Notes under the pieces: generated by a model | Seen by the model: only the letters and a program-made list of their open reading frames with translations | Database searches by the model: none | What the model was told of the DNA's origin: nothing | Translations under genes and position numbers: made by a program | Shown here: piece after piece, positions 19,813-31,467 of the stretch | How positions within the stretch are numbered: position 1 is the stretch's first letter | Layout: every line of letters begins with the position of its first letter | DNA from: Microbacterium sp. T2.11-28 | GTDB taxonomy: Bacteria; Actinomycetota; Actinomycetes; Actinomycetales; Microbacteriaceae | Direction of reading: 5' to 3' | Assembly (NCBI RefSeq): GCF_950097975.1 | Contig: NZ_CATNHF010000031.1 | Coordinates: 62,001-126,000 of the forward strand | DNA: 64,000 nucleotides

Positions 19813-20757
19813 TCAGTCCACCTCCGGCTTCAGGATCTTGATGTACACGATCGAGAACACGGCGCCGATCAGCAGGGTGACGGTGGCGATGGCGGTGCCG
19901 TAGCCGACCTGCGCGAACTTGAAGGCCTCCTGGAAGGCGAGCACCGGCAGGGTCGAGGACTGCGTGCCCGGACCGCCGCCGGTCATCACCCAGATGAGCG
20001 TGAAGACGCCCAGGGTCTGCAGTGTCGTCAGCAGCAGGTTGGTGGAGATGGAGCGCCGGATCACCGGCAGCGTCACCCGCGTGAAGCGCTGCCACGCGCC
20101 CGCGCCGTCGATGGTGGCCGCCTCGGTGAGCTCGGGCGGTACCTCTGCCAGGGCGGCGTTGTAGACCATCATCGAGAACGCGGTGCCGCGCCAGATGTTC
20201 GCGACGATCACCGACAGCATCGGCAGGTAGTAGAGCCAGCTGGTCCCTTCGAGACCGAACCAGCCGAGGATGAGGTTGAGCGTGCCGTCCTTCGAGAAGA
20301 ACGCGTAGAGCGCGAAGGCGGCGACGATCTCGGGCAGCACCCACGCGAGGACGACGAGGCCGCCCACGAGAGAGCGCAGCGGCTTGACCGCGCTGCGCAG
20401 GAGCACCGCGAGCAGCATCCCGAGCACGTTCTGGCCGATGACGGCCGACGCGAGGATGAACACCACGGTCAGCCAGAGCGAGTTCCAGAAGTCGGGCGAG
20501 GCGAACAGCGCCGCGTAGTTGTCGAGTCCGATGAACTCGGGGTTGGCCGCGCGCGGGCCGGTCATGGCGCGGTCGGTGAGCGACCCGTACAGCGAGTAGA
20601 CGATCGGGCCGAGCATGAACGCGGCCAGCAGCAGGATCGCGGGCAGGAGCGGAAGGGCGCGGGCGAGGGCGCGGATGAGCGCACGGTCGGTGGCGCGTGG
20701 CCGGGGGGAGGACCCCCGGCCACGGCCGACCGTGCCGCGCGAGGCGACGGCGGTCAT
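19813..20757 (-). CDS. carbohydrate ABC transporter permease (MalF type)
   Basis: A 314-residue permease with an Arg/Ser/Pro-rich cytoplasmic N-terminus of about 30 residues and six membrane segments. The EAA motif is ELTEAATIDGAGAWQRFTRVTLP at about 205-228. It forms the translocation pore with the MalG-type partner. The ATG at 20757 follows the receptor gene stop by seven bases, so the series is one transcription unit. All features are ordinary for the family. Confidence 0.93.
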   Translation of the reverse strand: MTAVASRGTVGRGRGSSPRPRATDRALIRALARALPLLPAILLLAAFMLGPIVYSLYGSLTDRAMTGPRAANPEFIGLDNYAALFASPDFWNSLWLTVVFILASAVIGQNVLGMLLAVLLRSAVKPLRSLVGGLVVLAWVLPEIVAAFALYAFFSKDGTLNLILGWFGLEGTSWLYYLPMLSVIVANIWRGTAFSMMVYNAALAEVPPELTEAATIDGAGAWQRFTRVTLPVIRRSISTNLLLTTLQTLGVFTLIWVMTGGGPGTQSSTLPVLAFQEAFKFAQVGYGTAIATVTLLIGAVFSIVYIKILKPEVD

Positions 20758-20764
20758 GGGCGGA

Positions 20765-22129
20765 TCAGCCGGCCTGCGTGTTCTCCTCGCCGACGATGCC
20801 GACGAGAGCGGAGTCGTACTGGGCCTGGGCGTCCTCGGGCGTGGCCTGCCCGGTGAAGACCGCCTCGGTCGCGACGGGGATGTTCGACGAGATCTGCGAG
20901 TAGTCGGGCGTGGCCGGACGGAAGTGCGTGTACGGCACGAGCGAGGAGAAGAACTCGAACGACGGGTTGAAGTCGAGGTACTCCTGGCTCGACGCGACGT
21001 CCGAGCGCACCGCGATCTGACCCGCCTCCTGGTGGTACATGAGCGCGTTCTCCGGTGTCAGCGCCTGGGCGATGAAGTCGAAGGCGGCCTGCGGGTCGGA
21101 GGCGTTCGCGCCCATCGCGAGCGTCCAGCCGCCCGACATCGAGGTGAATCCTCCGGCGTCCTTCGTCGGCATCGCCGCGAAGCCCATCGTCTCCTGCCAC
21201 TCGGGCCACTCGTTGTCGCCCGAGATCCAGTTGCTCGGCAGCCACGACCCGTCGAGGGCGATCGCGAGCTTGCCCTGCGGGAGGAGCTCGGTGCTCACCT
21301 TCGAGCCCCAGCCGGCGTCGAGCGCCTCGGCAGGATCGGGGCCGAGGCCCTCCTCGGCGAGCGTCTGGTACAGGCCGAGCGCGTCGCGGAACCCCTGGGA
21401 CCCCGTCACCCACTTGTTGGTGTCGGTGTCCATGAGCTCGTCGCCCGTGCCGTAGAGGAGCATCTCGAAGCCCTGCATCGACGTCGCCTCACCGAGCGAC
21501 TTGGAGGCGTAGACGTTGAACGGGATGACGTCGGGGTTGCTCGCCTTGATGGTGCGGGCGGCCTCGAGGATGTCGTCCCAGCTGGTGGGTGCCCAGTCTG
21601 TCGGAAGGCCCGCCGCCTCGAAGATGTCCTTGTTGAAGTACAGGCCGCGCGTGTCGGTGCCGAGCGAGATGCCGTAGGTCTTGCCGTCGTCGCCGAGGCC
21701 GGCCTGCTTTGCGCCGTCGTCGTAGAGGCTCCAGCCGTCCCAGTCGGCGATGAAGTCGTCGATCGGCTGCAAGTAGCCGGCGGCCGCGTCGGAGCGGATC
21801 TGGAACGTGTCCTCGTAGATCACGTCGGGGGCGGTGTCGGGGGAGCCGTTCATCAGCGCGAGCTTGGTGAAGTACTGGTCCTGCTCGGCCTCGATCGGAA
21901 CGAGCTCGACGGTCTTGCCCTCGTTGGCAGCCTCGTACTCGTCCTTGGCCTTCTTCATGAGCTCGTCCATCGCGGTGAACGAGGCGGTCTTCTGGTAGGC
22001 GACGCGGATCGTGTCGTCGTCCGCAGCATCTCCGCCCCCGCCCGCGCAGCCGGCGAGGCCGACCGTGAGCGCGGCGACGCCGATGAGGCCCACGGCGCTG
22101 AGTGATCGGGACGTGAGTGATCTCTTCAT
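20765..22129 (-). CDS. sugar ABC transporter substrate-binding lipoprotein
   Basis: A 454-residue extracellular solute-binding protein of family 1. It begins with a lipoprotein signal peptide with lipobox LAGC at about 24-27 and then a Gly/Asp-rich linker (GGGGDAADDD). The mature part has the family 1 fold, with aromatic-rich motifs such as DGWSLYDDG and ALDGSWLPSNW that line sugar-binding sites. An AGGAG site stands six bases before the ATG. It is the first structural gene behind the clear promoter/operator at 22178-22206. Together with the downstream GH38 enzyme, the likely ligand is a mannoside, which is inference. Confidence 0.93.
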   Translation of the reverse strand: MKRSLTSRSLSAVGLIGVAALTVGLAGCAGGGGDAADDDTIRVAYQKTASFTAMDELMKKAKDEYEAANEGKTVELVPIEAEQDQYFTKLALMNGSPDTAPDVIYEDTFQIRSDAAAGYLQPIDDFIADWDGWSLYDDGAKQAGLGDDGKTYGISLGTDTRGLYFNKDIFEAAGLPTDWAPTSWDDILEAARTIKASNPDVIPFNVYASKSLGEATSMQGFEMLLYGTGDELMDTDTNKWVTGSQGFRDALGLYQTLAEEGLGPDPAEALDAGWGSKVSTELLPQGKLAIALDGSWLPSNWISGDNEWPEWQETMGFAAMPTKDAGGFTSMSGGWTLAMGANASDPQAAFDFIAQALTPENALMYHQEAGQIAVRSDVASSQEYLDFNPSFEFFSSLVPYTHFRPATPDYSQISSNIPVATEAVFTGQATPEDAQAQYDSALVGIVGEENTQAG

Positions 22130-22177
22130 TCGAAGCTCCTTTGCTGTTCGATGCGCGCGGTGCGCCGCGCCCTCCTT

Positions 22178-22206
22178 TTTCTAAACCAAATGGATTAAAA
22201 GATCAA
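22178..22206 (-). promoter_or_regulatory. promoter with embedded operator for the mannoside uptake operon
   Basis: On the minus strand: -35 TTGATC (22206-22201), a 17-base spacer, -10 TAGAAA (22183-22178). The spacer and the edge of the -10 contain the 16-base near-palindrome TAATCCATTTGGTTTA (22197-22182), whose half-sites differ at one position. The block is far richer in A/T than its surroundings. A repressor bound here would cover the -10; the adjacent ROK protein is the obvious candidate. Confidence 0.75.
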
Positions 22207-22233
22207 GGGAACCGCGGGGAAACGTGCAGGCGA

Positions 22234-23448
22234 TCAGCGCGGGGTGATCATGAGCCCCGCGGGACGGGCGGTGAAGGCGCCGTCCAGGACGAGGCAGGCG
22301 GCGCCCAGTGCCGCGATGTCGGTGCTCAGCTGCGTGCCGACGAGCGTGATGGCCCGCGTCGTGGTGATCTCGGTGCTCTCGGCGAGGGCGCGCCGGAGGT
22401 GCGGCTCGATGGCGGCGGCGATGCGGCTCCACATCGCCCCGCCGATGACGACCACATCGGCGTCCATGAGGTTGTTGATGATCACCATCGCCCGCGCGAG
22501 CGACTGCGCAGTGCGCTCGAACACGCGCGACGCGGCCGCGTCGCCGTCCACCGCCCGCTGAGCGAGATCGCCCAGCATCGACCGCAGCTGCGCCGGCGAG
22601 GCGACCACATCCGCACCGACGCCCTCCGCGATCAGGCGTTCGGGCGCCACGGCCACGCCCAGGCAGCCGCGCTGCCCGCAGTGGCACAGCGGGCCGTCGG
22701 CCTCGACCACGATGTGCGCGACGTCGCCGGCGTTGCCGGTGCGGCCTCGCACGGGCGTCGCGTCCACGGCGAGCCCGACGCCCACGCCGGCGCCGTAGTA
22801 GAAGAACATCGCCTCGCTCAGCTGCTGGTCGGCATCCACCCACAGCTCGCCGACCATCGCCGCCACGACGTCCTTCTCGACCATGACCGGCAAGCCGGTG
22901 GCGTCACGCAGGTCGTCGCGCAGGGTGACGTTGTGCCAGGCCGGGAGCAGCGGGGGCTCGAGGAGCGCGCCGCGCGCGACGTCGATGGGGCCCGGGGCGG
23001 CCACGCCGATCCCCAGCACCCGGTCGCGATGGACCCCCGCGCCGTCGAGCAGCGAGTTGGCGTGGCGGGCGAGGGTGGCCAGGAGCTGCTGCGGCCCGTC
23101 GGTGTGGCGGGGTGCGTGCTCGGCATGGGCGAGGACCGTGCCCCGCATGTCGACCAGCACGAAGGTGTCCACGGCCGGGTCGAGATGGATGCCGACGGCG
23201 TAGCGCGCCTGCGGATTCAACTGCAGCGGCGTGCGCGGCTTGCCCTTGCCCGCGACGATCGGGGGACCCTCGACGACCATGCCCTCGTCGACGAGCTTGC
23301 GGGCGACGTTGCTCAGGGTCTGCGCGGACAGGCCGGTGCGCTCGGCGAGCTCGCTGCGGCTCACCCCCGCAGCGGATCGGCGGATGAGATCGAGCACGAG
23401 CGTCTGGTTGTACGTACCCACCGCAGGCAGGTTGGAACCGCGTCTCAT
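22234..23448 (-). CDS. ROK family transcriptional regulator
   Basis: A 404-residue NagC/XylR-type repressor. The N-terminal winged helix (NQTLVLDLIRRSAAGVSRSELAERTGLS, about 13-40) is followed by a ROK sugar-binding domain with GIGVAAPGPID and the zinc motif CHCGQRGC. The ROK domain likely senses the imported sugar and releases the DNA. The start chosen is ATG at 23448, directly ahead of RRGSNLPAVGTYN; an upstream extension of 19 residues is less family-like. It lies on the same strand, 104 bases ahead of the receptor gene, which has its own promoter. Target and ligand are inferred from context. Confidence 0.9.
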   Translation of the reverse strand: MRRGSNLPAVGTYNQTLVLDLIRRSAAGVSRSELAERTGLSAQTLSNVARKLVDEGMVVEGPPIVAGKGKPRTPLQLNPQARYAVGIHLDPAVDTFVLVDMRGTVLAHAEHAPRHTDGPQQLLATLARHANSLLDGAGVHRDRVLGIGVAAPGPIDVARGALLEPPLLPAWHNVTLRDDLRDATGLPVMVEKDVVAAMVGELWVDADQQLSEAMFFYYGAGVGVGLAVDATPVRGRTGNAGDVAHIVVEADGPLCHCGQRGCLGVAVAPERLIAEGVGADVVASPAQLRSMLGDLAQRAVDGDAAASRVFERTAQSLARAMVIINNLMDADVVVIGGAMWSRIAAAIEPHLRRALAESTEITTTRAITLVGTQLSTDIAALGAACLVLDGAFTARPAGLMITPR

Positions 23449-23508
23449 GGTGATCCCGACCGTACGCCACATCGGCGTCGGGGGTGAACTCGCCGCCGCG
23501 CTCACGTA

Positions 23509-23548
23509 CGACGACGGGCCGCCCGGAGTACCGGACGGCCCGTCGTCG
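23509..23548 (-). terminator. terminator hairpin of the Bax1-I gene
   Basis: An 18-bp stem with one mismatch (23509-23526 with 23531-23548) and a 4-base loop, 14 bases beyond the stop codon of the membrane-protein gene transcribed leftward. It separates that gene from the ROK gene. Confidence 0.75.
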
Positions 23549-23562
23549 ACGGATCGATCGCG

Positions 23563-24486
23563 TCAGTTGCTGCCGCGGATGATCGCGATGATGCGCAGGA
23601 TCTCGATGTAGAGCCAGACGACCGTGACCATGATGCCGAAGCCGCCGAGCCATCCGAACTCACGCGGGGCGCCGTTGCGGACGCCCTGCTGGATGAGGTC
23701 GAAGTCCTGCACCAGCGAGTACGACGCCAGCAGCACCACGAAGACGCCGATGATGACGCCCCACGGGATGCCGAACAGCGGGCTCGGCTCGCTGTAGAGG
23801 CCGAACATGCCCTGCGTGACGCCGGTCCACATCAGCACGAGGTTGAGGAGGCCGAAGACGGCGTAGCCGATGATCGCGACGAGGAAGATCTTGTTCGCCC
23901 GGGCCGAGGCGCGCACCTTGCCGCTGGCGAAGAGGGCGAGCACCACGCCGACGACTGCGAGGGTCGCCAGGGCGGCCTGGATGACGATTCCGGGCCACAG
24001 CAGCTCGAAGTACGCGGAGATGCCGCCGACGAAGAGGCCCTCGAAGGCCGCGTAGGCGAAGATCAGCGCGGGGCGGACCTTCTTGCGGGAGGTGAACGAG
24101 ACGACCATGGCCAGCACGAAGCCGCCCAGCATGCCGATGATCCACGGCATGATCGTGACCTGCTCGGCGCTGACGATCTGGTCGGGGCTGAAGGCGCCGC
24201 CCAGGGTCCACACCCAGCCGACGACGGCGGTGACCAGCAGCACGGCGAACAGGCCGAGCGTCTTGGCGACGGTGTCCTCGACGGTCATGCGGCCGGTCTG
24301 GATGGAGCCCGCCGGGGGAGCGGCGAACGCGCCCTCGAGCTGGGCGTTGGCAGCGGCGTCGACGCCCTGGTGTGCGGCCGACGCGTACTGGGTCTGCGCG
24401 CCCGCCTGCGTGGCGGACGGAGGCGTGAGCCCCGGGCGCTGCTCTTGGAACGCCGGGTTGTTGAATGCGAAGTTGCCGGAGGCCAT
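23563..24486 (-). CDS. Bax inhibitor-1/YccA family membrane protein
   Basis: A 307-residue membrane protein with an approximately 85-residue Gln/Ala/Pro-rich cytoplasmic N-terminal region and seven predicted membrane helices. Family signatures include the glycine-rich segment FAYAAFEGLFVGGISAYFE and the C-terminal YLVQDF-like motif seen here as YSLVQDFDLIQQGV, with a closing IEILRIIAII helix. Members of the YccA group in actinobacteria are of unknown function; Bax1-I homologues elsewhere act as ion leak channels. The ATG at 24486 follows a purine-rich GGAGTGAGAGAGA stretch. It is monocistronic, with its own hairpin terminator. Confidence 0.88.
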   Translation of the reverse strand: MASGNFAFNNPAFQEQRPGLTPPSATQAGAQTQYASAAHQGVDAAANAQLEGAFAAPPAGSIQTGRMTVEDTVAKTLGLFAVLLVTAVVGWVWTLGGAFSPDQIVSAEQVTIMPWIIGMLGGFVLAMVVSFTSRKKVRPALIFAYAAFEGLFVGGISAYFELLWPGIVIQAALATLAVVGVVLALFASGKVRASARANKIFLVAIIGYAVFGLLNLVLMWTGVTQGMFGLYSEPSPLFGIPWGVIIGVFVVLLASYSLVQDFDLIQQGVRNGAPREFGWLGGFGIMVTVVWLYIEILRIIAIIRGSN

Positions 24487-24534
24487 GGTCTCTCTCACTC
24501 CAGAGTCGGTACACAGCGCGGTGCTGTGCAATCC

Positions 24535-24540
24535 AGCGTA
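24535..24540 (-). promoter_or_regulatory. candidate -10 element of the Bax1-I gene
   Basis: TACGCT on the minus strand, giving a leader of about 40 bases. The leader includes a 6-bp perfect hairpin (24513-24529 region, CACAGC with GCTGTG). Confidence 0.4.
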
Positions 24541-24621
24541 TCGGACCTGATTTCCGGCGTCTCGGGAGTGGCGCTGTGAGTGCCCTATGAACGGCTCGCC
24601 CTGAGCGAACACGACGGCCTC

Positions 24622-24627
24622 TAGCCT
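24622..24627 (+). promoter_or_regulatory. -10 element placed for a leaderless transcript (glycerophosphodiesterase)
   Basis: TAGCCT with six bases before the GTG at 24634. Confidence 0.55.
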
Positions 24628-24633
24628 GGACCG

Positions 24634-25632
24634 GTGACCCGTCCCTCCCGTCCGCTCGTCATCGGCCACCGCGGCGCGCCGGGCCTGCGCCCCGAGCACA
24701 CCCGGTCGTCGTACGAGCTCGCCGTGGCGCTCGGCGTCGACGCCGTGGAACCCGACGTGGTGTTCACGAAGGACGGCGTGGCCGTCGTCCGTCACGAGAA
24801 CGAGATCGGCGGCACGACGGATGTCGCCGCCCGCCCGCGCTTCGCCGACCGGCGCACGACGCGGATCGTCGACGGGGTGCCGCTCGAGGGCTGGTTCACC
24901 GAGGACTTCACCTGGGACGAGCTGTCGACCCTCCGCTGCCGCGAGCGCCTGCCGGAGCTGCGGCCGGAGAGCGCGGCCTTCGACGGACAGGAGCCGCCCC
25001 TGCGGCTGCGTGAGCTCCTCGACCTCGTGCGCGCGGCGTCGCGCGAGGTCGGCGTCGTGCTCGAGGTGAAGCACGCCACGCACTTCGGGGCGCTCGGCCT
25101 CGACGTGGCCGGTCTGCTGCACGCCGAGCTCGAGGCCGCCGGCTGGGCGCACGGGCAGGGAACGCTCATCGTCGAGTCGTTCGAGCCGACGATCCTCTCG
25201 CAGCTGCGGGGCCGGGGCGTCCGGGCCCAGTACGTCTTCCTCTTCGAGGCGGACGGCCGTCCGTACGACCTCGTCGCCGCCGACGGCGAGGAGGCGCCGA
25301 CGTACCGCGCGCTCTCGTCGCCGGCGGGGCTCGACGGGCTGGTCGGCGCGGTCGACGGGATCAGCGTCGACAAGCTGATGCTCGTCGGCCCGCAGGGCGC
25401 CGCGCTCCCGGGCCTGGTCGCCGACGCGCACGAGCGGGGCCTGCGGGTCTTCACCTGGACCTGCCGTCCCGAGAACCTCTTCCTCGAACCGCGGCACCGG
25501 CTCGGCACGGATCCCGCCGCTTTCGGCGACTACGCGGCCGAGTGGCGGGAGATCGCCGCGACCGGCGTCGACGGCGTCTTCGTCGACCACCCCGATCTCG
25601 CAGTCGCGGTCTTCGGCGGACGCGAAGACTGA
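24634..25632 (+). CDS. glycerophosphodiester phosphodiesterase
   Basis: A GDPD-family hydrolase of 332 residues that splits glycerophosphodiesters into sn-glycerol 3-phosphate and an alcohol. Catalytic and metal-binding signatures are GHRGAPGLRPEHT (His12), the acidic pair in DAVEPDVV (Glu39, Asp41) and VVRHENEI (His54). There is no signal peptide, so it is probably cytoplasmic and acts in phospholipid or teichoic-acid precursor turnover. The GTG start has no ribosome site and lies six bases from a -10 hexamer. No glycerol-phosphate transporter is adjacent. Confidence 0.92.
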   Translation: MTRPSRPLVIGHRGAPGLRPEHTRSSYELAVALGVDAVEPDVVFTKDGVAVVRHENEIGGTTDVAARPRFADRRTTRIVDGVPLEGWFTEDFTWDELSTLRCRERLPELRPESAAFDGQEPPLRLRELLDLVRAASREVGVVLEVKHATHFGALGLDVAGLLHAELEAAGWAHGQGTLIVESFEPTILSQLRGRGVRAQYVFLFEADGRPYDLVAADGEEAPTYRALSSPAGLDGLVGAVDGISVDKLMLVGPQGAALPGLVADAHERGLRVFTWTCRPENLFLEPRHRLGTDPAAFGDYAAEWREIAATGVDGVFVDHPDLAVAVFGGRED

Positions 25633-25684
25633 GCGGATGCCGAGACTGCGTGCGCCGCGTTGGCGCCCGTCCGCAGCCAGCCCC

Positions 25685-25690
25685 TAGGGT
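25685..25690 (+). promoter_or_regulatory. -10 element placed for a leaderless transcript (ABC exporter)
   Basis: TAGGGT with six bases before the ATG at 25697. Confidence 0.55.
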
Positions 25691-25696
25691 GAGCGC

Positions 25697-26629
25697 ATGA
25701 CCACCCCCGGCATCGTCGCCCACGGCGTCCGGCGCTCCTTCGGGAACGTCCACGCCGTCCGCGACGTCTCGCTCGACGCACGTGAGGGGGCCGTCACAGG
25801 TCTCGTCGGACCGAACGGCTCGGGCAAGACCACGCTCCTCCTCATGCTCGCCTCGCTCCTGACCCCCGATGCCGGCGACATCCGGATCGCGGGTGTCGAC
25901 CCGGTGTCCGACCCCGCGGCCGCGCGCGCCCTGCTGGGGTGGATGCCCGACTCCCTCGGTGCGTGGCCCTCGCTCAGCGCGCGGGAGACCATCGTCACCA
26001 CCGGGAGGCTGTACGACCTCGACCGGCGGGTCGCCGAGGAGCGCGCCACCACGCTGCTGGCCGAGGTCGGTCTGGTCGAGCTCGCCGACGCCCCCGCGAA
26101 GGTGCTCTCCCGCGGGCAGAAGCAGCGCCTGGGGCTGGCCCGTGCGCTCGTGCACGACCCGCGTGTGCTGCTGCTGGACGAGCCGGCGTCGGGCCTGGAC
26201 CCGCAGGCGCGGATCGACCTCCGGCGCCTGCTGCGACGCCTCGCCGCCGACGGCAGGACGATCCTGATCTCGAGCCACATCCTCTCCGAGCTCGAAGAGG
26301 TCGTCGATGACGCGGTGTTCCTCGTGCAGGGCGCGACCGTCAGCTCCGAGCGGGTGGCGGAGGCCGCCACCCGCACCCGCACGTGGCGGATCAGGCTGGC
26401 CGACCGGGACGCCACGGCGGCCGTGCTGCCCGTCGCCCAGACGCTGGGCATCGACGCCGCGCTGGTCCCGGTCGACCGGCGCGACATCCTCATCGGGTTC
26501 GCCTCGGATGCCGACGCCGCCTCCGGGCTCGCCGCCCTCATCGGGGCGGGGCTCCCGGTCGCGGAGTTCTCCGCCGCCACCGGCATGCTCGAACACACCT
26601 TCCTCGACCTCGAAGGGGGTGCGCGATGA
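25697..26629 (+). CDS. ABC-2 type transporter ATP-binding protein
   Basis: A 310-residue ATPase. Walker A is GPNGSGKTT (about 38-46), Walker B is VLLLDEPASGLDP, the signature is the drug-exporter variant LSRGQKQR, and the switch histidine is in ISSHILSELEE. The C-terminal 90 residues form the regulatory extension seen in CcmA/DrrA-like ATPases. It shares an ATGA overlap with the permease gene, so the two form one exporter. The substrate is unknown; nothing nearby points to a drug or a peptide. Confidence 0.92.
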   Translation: MTTPGIVAHGVRRSFGNVHAVRDVSLDAREGAVTGLVGPNGSGKTTLLLMLASLLTPDAGDIRIAGVDPVSDPAAARALLGWMPDSLGAWPSLSARETIVTTGRLYDLDRRVAEERATTLLAEVGLVELADAPAKVLSRGQKQRLGLARALVHDPRVLLLDEPASGLDPQARIDLRRLLRRLAADGRTILISSHILSELEEVVDDAVFLVQGATVSSERVAEAATRTRTWRIRLADRDATAAVLPVAQTLGIDAALVPVDRRDILIGFASDADAASGLAALIGAGLPVAEFSAATGMLEHTFLDLEGGAR

Positions 26630-27705
26630 GCCTCGGCCGTCTCTGGACGATCGCCCGGCTGGAGCTGCTCCAGCGGGTGCGCACCGTGTCGTGGTACGTC
26701 CTCCTCGGCGTGTTCGCCCTCCTGCTCGTCGGGGCGACGTTCCTCGCGTTCCTCTCGTTCGGCGGCCAGGAGCAGACGGGGCCGGGCGTCTACTCGACGG
26801 TCGTGTACATCACGCTCCTGCTCGTGATCCTCGTGTCGCCGACGCTCAGCGGGAACAGCATCAACGGCGACCGGGACGCGGCCACGCTGGCGCCCGTGCA
26901 GGTGACCCTGGCGACCACCGGCGAGATCCTGCTCGGCAAGTTCGTGGCCTCCTGGATCACCGGACTGGCCTTCGCCGTCGTCGCGGCGCCGTTCCTCGTG
27001 ATCGCGACCCTCGCCGGCGGTGTGCACCCCGCCACCGTGGCCGTGTCGCTCGTCGTCCTCGTCGTCGAGATCGGCGTCATCGCCGCGATCGGCGTGGCGC
27101 TCAGCGGCATCCTCGCGCGGCCGCTGTTCTCCGTGGCCACGACCTATCTCGTCGTCGCGGCGCTGGCCATCGGCACCGTGATCGGCTTCGGGCTGGTCGG
27201 ATCGAGCATGGTGACGGAGGTCACCGTCTCCGAGCGCTCCGCCGTCTACGACGAGAACGGGCCGGTCTGCAAGGACGGCGGGACGGACTGCTGGAACGAG
27301 CCGGAGAACATGGTCTGCGGGGACTGGACGACCTACACGCAGCCCGTCATGCGCTTCGATCGCGTGTGGTGGATGCTGGCGGCCAACCCGTTCGTCATCC
27401 TCGCCGACGCGACGCCGACGCAGCTCGACCGCGACGGCAACCCCGAAGACGTGTTCGGCTACCTGAAGATCGGCGTCCGCCAGACGCAGATCCCGCCGGA
27501 CACCGAGTCGGTGGGATGGGACGAGTGCTCGCCGATGGAGGGGGGCGACTACCGCACCCCGCAGGAGATCCTCGATCAGACGGTGCCCAGCTGGTTCGTC
27601 GGCCTCGGCGTCCAGCTGCTGCTCGCTCTCGGCCTGCTCGGATGGGCCTTCGCGCGCACCCGCACGCCCGCCCGCGCACTCCCGCCGGGCACGCGCATCG
27701 CCTGA
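26626..27705 (+). CDS. ABC-2 type transporter permease
   Basis: A 359-residue membrane protein with six predicted helices: one at about 20-43, a cluster of four between about 55 and 200, and one at about 325-345. It has an unusually long extracytoplasmic loop (about 200-320) before the last helix. That loop has four cysteines (PVCKDGG, TDCWNE, MVCGDW, DECSPM) that could form two disulfides. The segment SPTLSGNSINGDRDAATLAPVQVT is typical of ABC-2 permeases. It starts inside the stop of the ATPase gene. The large loop is more than a simple exporter needs and may bind a substrate or partner. Confidence 0.88.
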   Translation: MSLGRLWTIARLELLQRVRTVSWYVLLGVFALLLVGATFLAFLSFGGQEQTGPGVYSTVVYITLLLVILVSPTLSGNSINGDRDAATLAPVQVTLATTGEILLGKFVASWITGLAFAVVAAPFLVIATLAGGVHPATVAVSLVVLVVEIGVIAAIGVALSGILARPLFSVATTYLVVAALAIGTVIGFGLVGSSMVTEVTVSERSAVYDENGPVCKDGGTDCWNEPENMVCGDWTTYTQPVMRFDRVWWMLAANPFVILADATPTQLDRDGNPEDVFGYLKIGVRQTQIPPDTESVGWDECSPMEGGDYRTPQEILDQTVPSWFVGLGVQLLLALGLLGWAFARTRTPARALPPGTRIA

Positions 27706-27730
27706 GGACGCTTCCGATCGGCTCTCCCGG

Positions 27731-27746
27731 ATGAGAGTCCTCTCAT
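27731..27746. promoter_or_regulatory. perfect inverted repeat upstream of the subtilase gene
   Basis: ATGAGAG, a two-base spacer, CTCTCAT. It lies just ahead of a TTCCAT/TAGCCT promoter candidate and about 95 bases before the subtilase start. The position suits an activator or repressor site; no regulator gene is adjacent. Confidence 0.5.
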
Positions 27747-27775
27747 ACCGGTTCCATCGGCGTACGGCGGATGCA

Positions 27776-27781
27776 TAGCCT
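27776..27781 (+). promoter_or_regulatory. candidate -10 element of the subtilase gene
   Basis: TAGCCT with a TTCCAT -35-like hexamer 18 bases upstream. It predicts a leader of about 54 bases containing an AAAGGCGG ribosome site before the TTG start. Confidence 0.45.
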
Positions 27782-27841
27782 CCTTTCAGCCCCCGCTCAA
27801 CAAGCGGCGGTCCTGACCCCTGCACGAAAGGCGGTTCCACC

Positions 27842-30961
<3,120 letters not shown>

Positions 30962-30972
30962 GGCTCCCCAGC

Positions 30973-31007
30973 CCGGAGGGGCGGTGCGTGATGCACCGCC
31001 CCTCCGG
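30973..31007. terminator. bidirectional terminator hairpin between convergent genes
   Basis: A perfect 15-bp stem (30973-30987 with 30993-31007) and a 5-base loop, 12 bases after the subtilase stop and 19 before the stop of the opposing lipoprotein gene. Confidence 0.8.
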
Positions 31008-31025
31008 TGTGTCCGGGTGGGGGTG

Positions 31026-31421
31026 TCAGCGCGTGCAGAGCTTGAGGACGCCCTCGCCGAGGCGGTAGTCGTACGTCGTGCCCTCGACCGACACGATCAC
31101 CCGCATGCCGTCGACCATCGCCTGCGTGTAGGACTGCCCGGGCTCGGCGCAGCCGAGCGACCCGTCGCTGAAGGTGACCTGCTCGGCGGAGACGAGCTCG
31201 GGCGTGCCGGTGACGCCGCGGGCGGCGAGGTCGTCCTCGATCGCCGTCCACCGATCGGCCGGGACATCGGCCGGCGTGCCGGTCGGGCCGATCGCGCCGG
31301 GCGTCGTGGTCTGGAACGGCGGGCGGGACGAGGACTGCTCGGGCATGGGTGCTCCTGTCGCGCAGGCCGTGAGGACGAGGCCGGCGATCGCGAGGGATGC
31401 CGCGGCGAGCTGTCTGCGCAT
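31026..31421 (-). CDS. small lipoprotein of unknown function
   Basis: A 131-residue protein with a lipoprotein signal peptide (MRRQLAAASLAIAGLVLTAC, lipobox LTAC with Cys20). A Pro/Thr-rich linker follows, then a compact domain (about 50-131) with two further cysteines (SLGCAEP and LKLCTR) that may pair. The segment FSDGSLGCAEPGQSYTQAMVDGMRVIVSVEG, in which a Cys-rich turn is followed by beta strands, recurs in small actinobacterial secreted proteins of unknown role. AGGAGG stands before the ATG. It lies downstream of the acetyltransferase gene on the same strand. I do not recognise a function. Confidence 0.78.
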   Translation of the reverse strand: MRRQLAAASLAIAGLVLTACATGAPMPEQSSSRPPFQTTTPGAIGPTGTPADVPADRWTAIEDDLAARGVTGTPELVSAEQVTFSDGSLGCAEPGQSYTQAMVDGMRVIVSVEGTTYDYRLGEGVLKLCTR

Positions 31422-31467
31422 GATGCCTCCTGACGATCACCGCCAGGCTACGACCGGCGGCTGAGCA

